This document shows, piece by piece, positions 6,784 through 8,869 of a stretch of DNA of 8,869 bases. Source of the DNA: Verrucomicrobia bacterium UBA1263 (GTDB taxonomy: Bacteria > Verrucomicrobiota > Verrucomicrobiia > Limisphaerales > UBA1412); contig DBVN01000003.1 of the NCBI GenBank assembly GCA_002308515.1, positions 12,501 through 21,369 of the forward strand, read 5' to 3'. Below the pieces are notes generated by a model. The model worked only from the letters and a program-made list of their open reading frames with translations. It was not told the DNA's origin and did not search any database. Positions within the stretch are counted from its first letter, which is position 1. Each line of letters starts with the position of its first letter. Made by a program: the position numbers and the translations under genes.

Positions 6784-6896
6784 TTTTAGCAGGTTTTATT
6801 CACCGTGATGTACACCATCCCCACACAGTCTGATTGTCTATCCTTTGAGGGTCAAGACATTTTGACAAACACACAACTCAAAAAACAAAATATTTT

Positions 6897-7454
6897 TTAC
6901 GATCCAACAGGAACGACATTATCGCTGGAGTAAAGAACTCCGCCTTGAGGATCGGTATAACGAGCACGCAATGTCACTTTTCCTTCCTTAGGAGCGTTTT
7001 CTTTGTCCCAGCGAAGCAGAAGATGATAACTGATCCCCAAAAGGCTTTTTTGAGCAAAAGGTTTCAGATCCTCCGCCGTATAGGTTTGCCGCTTGATGAT
7101 CCGCAGAGAATCATCTGTTTGTTCCCCTTTTCGGAATCCGTCAAAAAGGGTGATTTCTAATTCACCATGAACGATGTCAGAACCTTTCGCTTTTCCCGGT
7201 TTGACGGCAAAGACCTGGATGGCGATCGCGTCCGGGATCAGATCTTTGTCCAGATCCAAAGCGTAAGGCATTTGCAGCAGATTCAACTCGGCAAAATCCC
7301 TTGTTCTATAGGCTGGCGCTGAACTCCCGGCGTCATCTGTCTGGCCATTGACAATGCTTGAAGAAGTCGTCTCACAGCCCGACAGCACCGCCACGCACAC
7401 CACGCAGCTCATTATAAAAGCCGCATGGTATAAAATTCGCTTCCCATAGATCAT
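6897..7454 (-). CDS. Lipoprotein coupled to the secretin gene, function unknown
   Basis: A 185-residue protein with a lipoprotein signal peptide: basic start (K5 R6), hydrophobic stretch to residue 23, lipobox VLSGC with lipidation at Cys27, and Glu at +2, which is compatible with outer-membrane sorting. Residues 28-49 are a Ser/Thr-rich spacer. The remainder (about 50-185) appears beta-rich. D67, D69, D71 and D75 (in LDLDKDLIPDA) match a DxDxDxxxD calcium-loop spacing. A strand pattern GELEITLFDGF and KVTLRARYTDPQGG suggests an immunoglobulin- or transthyretin-like fold (inference). Its ATG overlaps the secretin TGA as ATGA, so translation is probably coupled. It may aid secretin assembly or anchoring, but it does not resemble the known small helical pilotins by sequence. 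Confidence 0.85.
   Translation of the reverse strand: MIYGKRILYHAAFIMSCVVCVAVLSGCETTSSSIVNGQTDDAGSSAPAYRTRDFAELNLLQMPYALDLDKDLIPDAIAIQVFAVKPGKAKGSDIVHGELEITLFDGFRKGEQTDDSLRIIKRQTYTAEDLKPFAQKSLLGISYHLLLRWDKENAPKEGKVTLRARYTDPQGGVLYSSDNVVPVGS
7451..7454 (-). other. ATGA start-stop overlap, secretin to lipoprotein
   Basis: The lipoprotein ATG (7454-7452) shares bases with the secretin TGA (7453-7451). An AAGGA sits about 14 bases upstream inside the secretin, further than ideal for a ribosome binding site. Termination-reinitiation is therefore the likely way the lipoprotein is translated, which would keep the two products in proportion. Confidence 0.75.
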
Positions 7455-8869
7455 GGATCGATCAAAAGTTCCTTAGTATAATTTTCCCGTTTGATCGTCC
7501 GATTGGATTTTTTCTTCTCTTTAGTTTCATCTTCCACAGCGTTTGGATCCGCATCCTGCTCTGGCAAGATCTTCTCCAACACTTTTTGCTGCAGAGGATC
7601 CCGATTCAAATCAGATTCCAGGATAGAATCTTTGAACCCTTCTTTTGTCATATCCATGATATCAACGATATTCGTTGTATTCAGTTTAGAAGGCATGACG
7701 ACCTGAGGAGTCAGGACGATCAAAAGTTCCTTGCGGTCACTTTCAAACTTCTTGCTGCGGAAGAGAGCGCCAATCACCGGTATATTCCCGATCCAAGGCA
7801 CTTTCTTTGTTCGTGAATCATCCACAGTGCTGATCAACCCCCCGATCAGGACTGACTCACCACTCTGAACACTCACAGTGGTATTAGCAGTGCGCTGGGC
7901 GATGATCGGGATGGATACATCGGAACTGATCTTGATCTCATTGCTGGTCAGCTGACTCACTTCCGGGTTGACATCCATCTTCACAGTTCCATCCGGACTG
8001 ATCCTGGGTGTCACCGTCAGGATCACACCAATATCCTGATAGGCATAGGTACTGATCGGATTGCCCACACTGTTATACTGTGTATCCGTGATGATGGGGA
8101 TCCTTTCACCAATGTTGATGTTGGCTTCCACATTATCACCTGTCAAAATCTGAGGACAACTCAGCACTTCCAGGCGTCCATCTTCCTGCAAAGCACGGAG
8201 CAGGAAATTGACTTTGCTGCCGGCAACTGCCGCGCCAAAACCTCCCGCGCTCTTCAGAGCGTCATCCACACCAAAATCCGTTCCCAAACTGAAAGGCGTA
8301 CCGCCAGCGGAATCCACATATTTCCATTCCACACCCAGCTCCGTGGTACTGTCCAGAGTGACTTCGGCCAGCACGACCTGAATGAGTACTTGCGGCTGAG
8401 GCTGGTCTAGTTCTTCGATCAGAGCTTCCACCTCGCCAATATAACGAGGGCTGGCGGAAATCAGCAAAGAATTGCTGACGGTCTCCGCGACGATGGAAAC
8501 TTCACGATCCAGGATCGTCTGAGCCGCGCCTGCCGCAGATTGTCCCAGGATCGAGATCGTCCGGTTCAGATCCTGCTGCAGGAAAGTCCTCATGGCTGTT
8601 TCCATTTCCTGAGCGCGGGAATTCCTCAAGCGATAAACTTTCGCTGTGCGCTCCTGTGCCGGATGAGCGTCCAGAGTGCTGATGATATCACTCGCCAGGC
8701 TGACATAGTGTTCCGTTCCCCCTACTAATACCGTGTTGGTGCGCAGATCGATCGTCACGGTCAGCGCGTACTGCTCAGCAGAACCCACGACCGCTTTCGA
8801 TTTTTCATTTTCTGATGATCCACCCTCCGCCTCGTTCATTTCCTTGACAGCGTCACTCATCGGCTTGAC
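7451..8869 (-). CDS. gspD: Type II-style secretin GspD, N-terminal end beyond window
   Basis: The frame enters open at the right edge (Val-Lys-Pro, then an internal Met at 8860), so the signal peptide and first N-domains are missing. Counting from that Met: a polar acidic linker (about 5-25); an N-domain with TVTIDLRTNTVLVGG and ASDIISTLD (34-64); a second N-domain with VYRLRNSRAQEM to PRYIGEVEALIEELD (75-152); then the secretin beta-barrel core from QPQVLIQVVLAEV (154-167) through GERIPIITD, the diagnostic VPWIGNIPVIGALF (354-367) and KELLIVLTPQVV (377-388). A charged tail of about 80 residues follows (to 469). Secretins form the outer-membrane channel of type II secretion and type IV pili; the core resembles GspD of type II systems most. 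The other secretion genes would be outside the window, so the system type is inferred. The tail could be the pilotin-binding region. Confidence 0.9.
   Translation of the reverse strand, partial: VKPMSDAVKEMNEAEGGSSENEKSKAVVGSAEQYALTVTIDLRTNTVLVGGTEHYVSLASDIISTLDAHPAQERTAKVYRLRNSRAQEMETAMRTFLQQDLNRTISILGQSAAGAAQTILDREVSIVAETVSNSLLISASPRYIGEVEALIEELDQPQPQVLIQVVLAEVTLDSTTELGVEWKYVDSAGGTPFSLGTDFGVDDALKSAGGFGAAVAGSKVNFLLRALQEDGRLEVLSCPQILTGDNVEANINIGERIPIITDTQYNSVGNPISTYAYQDIGVILTVTPRISPDGTVKMDVNPEVSQLTSNEIKISSDVSIPIIAQRTANTTVSVQSGESVLIGGLISTVDDSRTKKVPWIGNIPVIGALFRSKKFESDRKELLIVLTPQVVMPSKLNTTNIVDIMDMTKEGFKDSILESDLNRDPLQQKVLEKILPEQDADPNAVEDETKEKKKSNRTIKRENYTKELLIDP

Noticed and set aside
6784..6896. 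Terminator or promoter between the lipoprotein gene and miaB
   Set aside because: An AT-only palindrome (AAAATATTTT) with a T-run follows the lipoprotein stop, and a TTGACC lies further on. The stem is too weak, and no -10 hexamer sits at proper spacing, so neither is called. Nothing else is seen in this gap.
1..8869. CRISPR arrays, tRNA or rRNA genes, insertion sequences, phage or toxin-antitoxin genes
   Set aside because: No direct-repeat/spacer arrays, cloverleaf patterns, terminal inverted repeats or transposase motifs were seen; the only tandem repeats are coding repeats in the LRR gene and the RsfS tail.

Overview
Every credible gene in this window lies on the minus strand, so it reads from the right edge to the left. 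The mix suggests a Gram-negative bacterium of the PVC group (Lentisphaerae, Kiritimatiellota or Verrucomicrobia-like). The clues are a type II-style secretin followed by a lipoprotein, a secreted NPCBM-domain glycosidase, a large BspA-type leucine-rich-repeat protein, and housekeeping genes with poor or absent Shine-Dalgarno motifs. This placement comes from protein style, not from a marker gene, and is only moderately secure.

Reading with transcription: (1) 8869-7451, the C-terminal two thirds of a GspD-type outer-membrane secretin, cut by the window edge. (2) 7454-6897, a lipoprotein whose ATG overlaps the secretin stop (ATGA), probably an outer-membrane partner of the secretin. (3) A 113-base gap, then a closely spaced translation and tRNA-modification block: miaB (6783-5404), a six-helix membrane protein of unknown function (5389-4847), rsfS with an unusual histone-H1-like basic tail (4813-4229), and mnmE (4195-2822). 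(4) 2781-1117, a secreted BspA-like LRR protein built from nested tandem duplications (23, 46 and apparently 92 residues). (5) A 121-base gap with a hairpin after the LRR gene and a plausible sigma70 promoter. (6) 995-1, the N-terminal part of an exported NPCBM-domain protein that resembles GH36-type alpha-galactosidases, running off the left edge.

Functionally, MiaB (2-methylthio modification at A37 of tRNA) and MnmE (wobble U34 modification) act on the same class of tRNA anticodon loops, and RsfS acts on the large ribosomal subunit, so the middle block is a decoding and ribosome-control cluster. The two ends concern the cell envelope and secretion: a secretin and lipoprotein on one side, two predicted exported proteins (adhesive LRR and glycosidase) on the other. 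No RNA gene, CRISPR array, insertion sequence or phage gene was seen. I found no clearly new multi-gene system. The most unusual items are the RsfS basic tail, the secretin-lipoprotein pair with a Ca-loop-like motif, and the layered LRR duplications.
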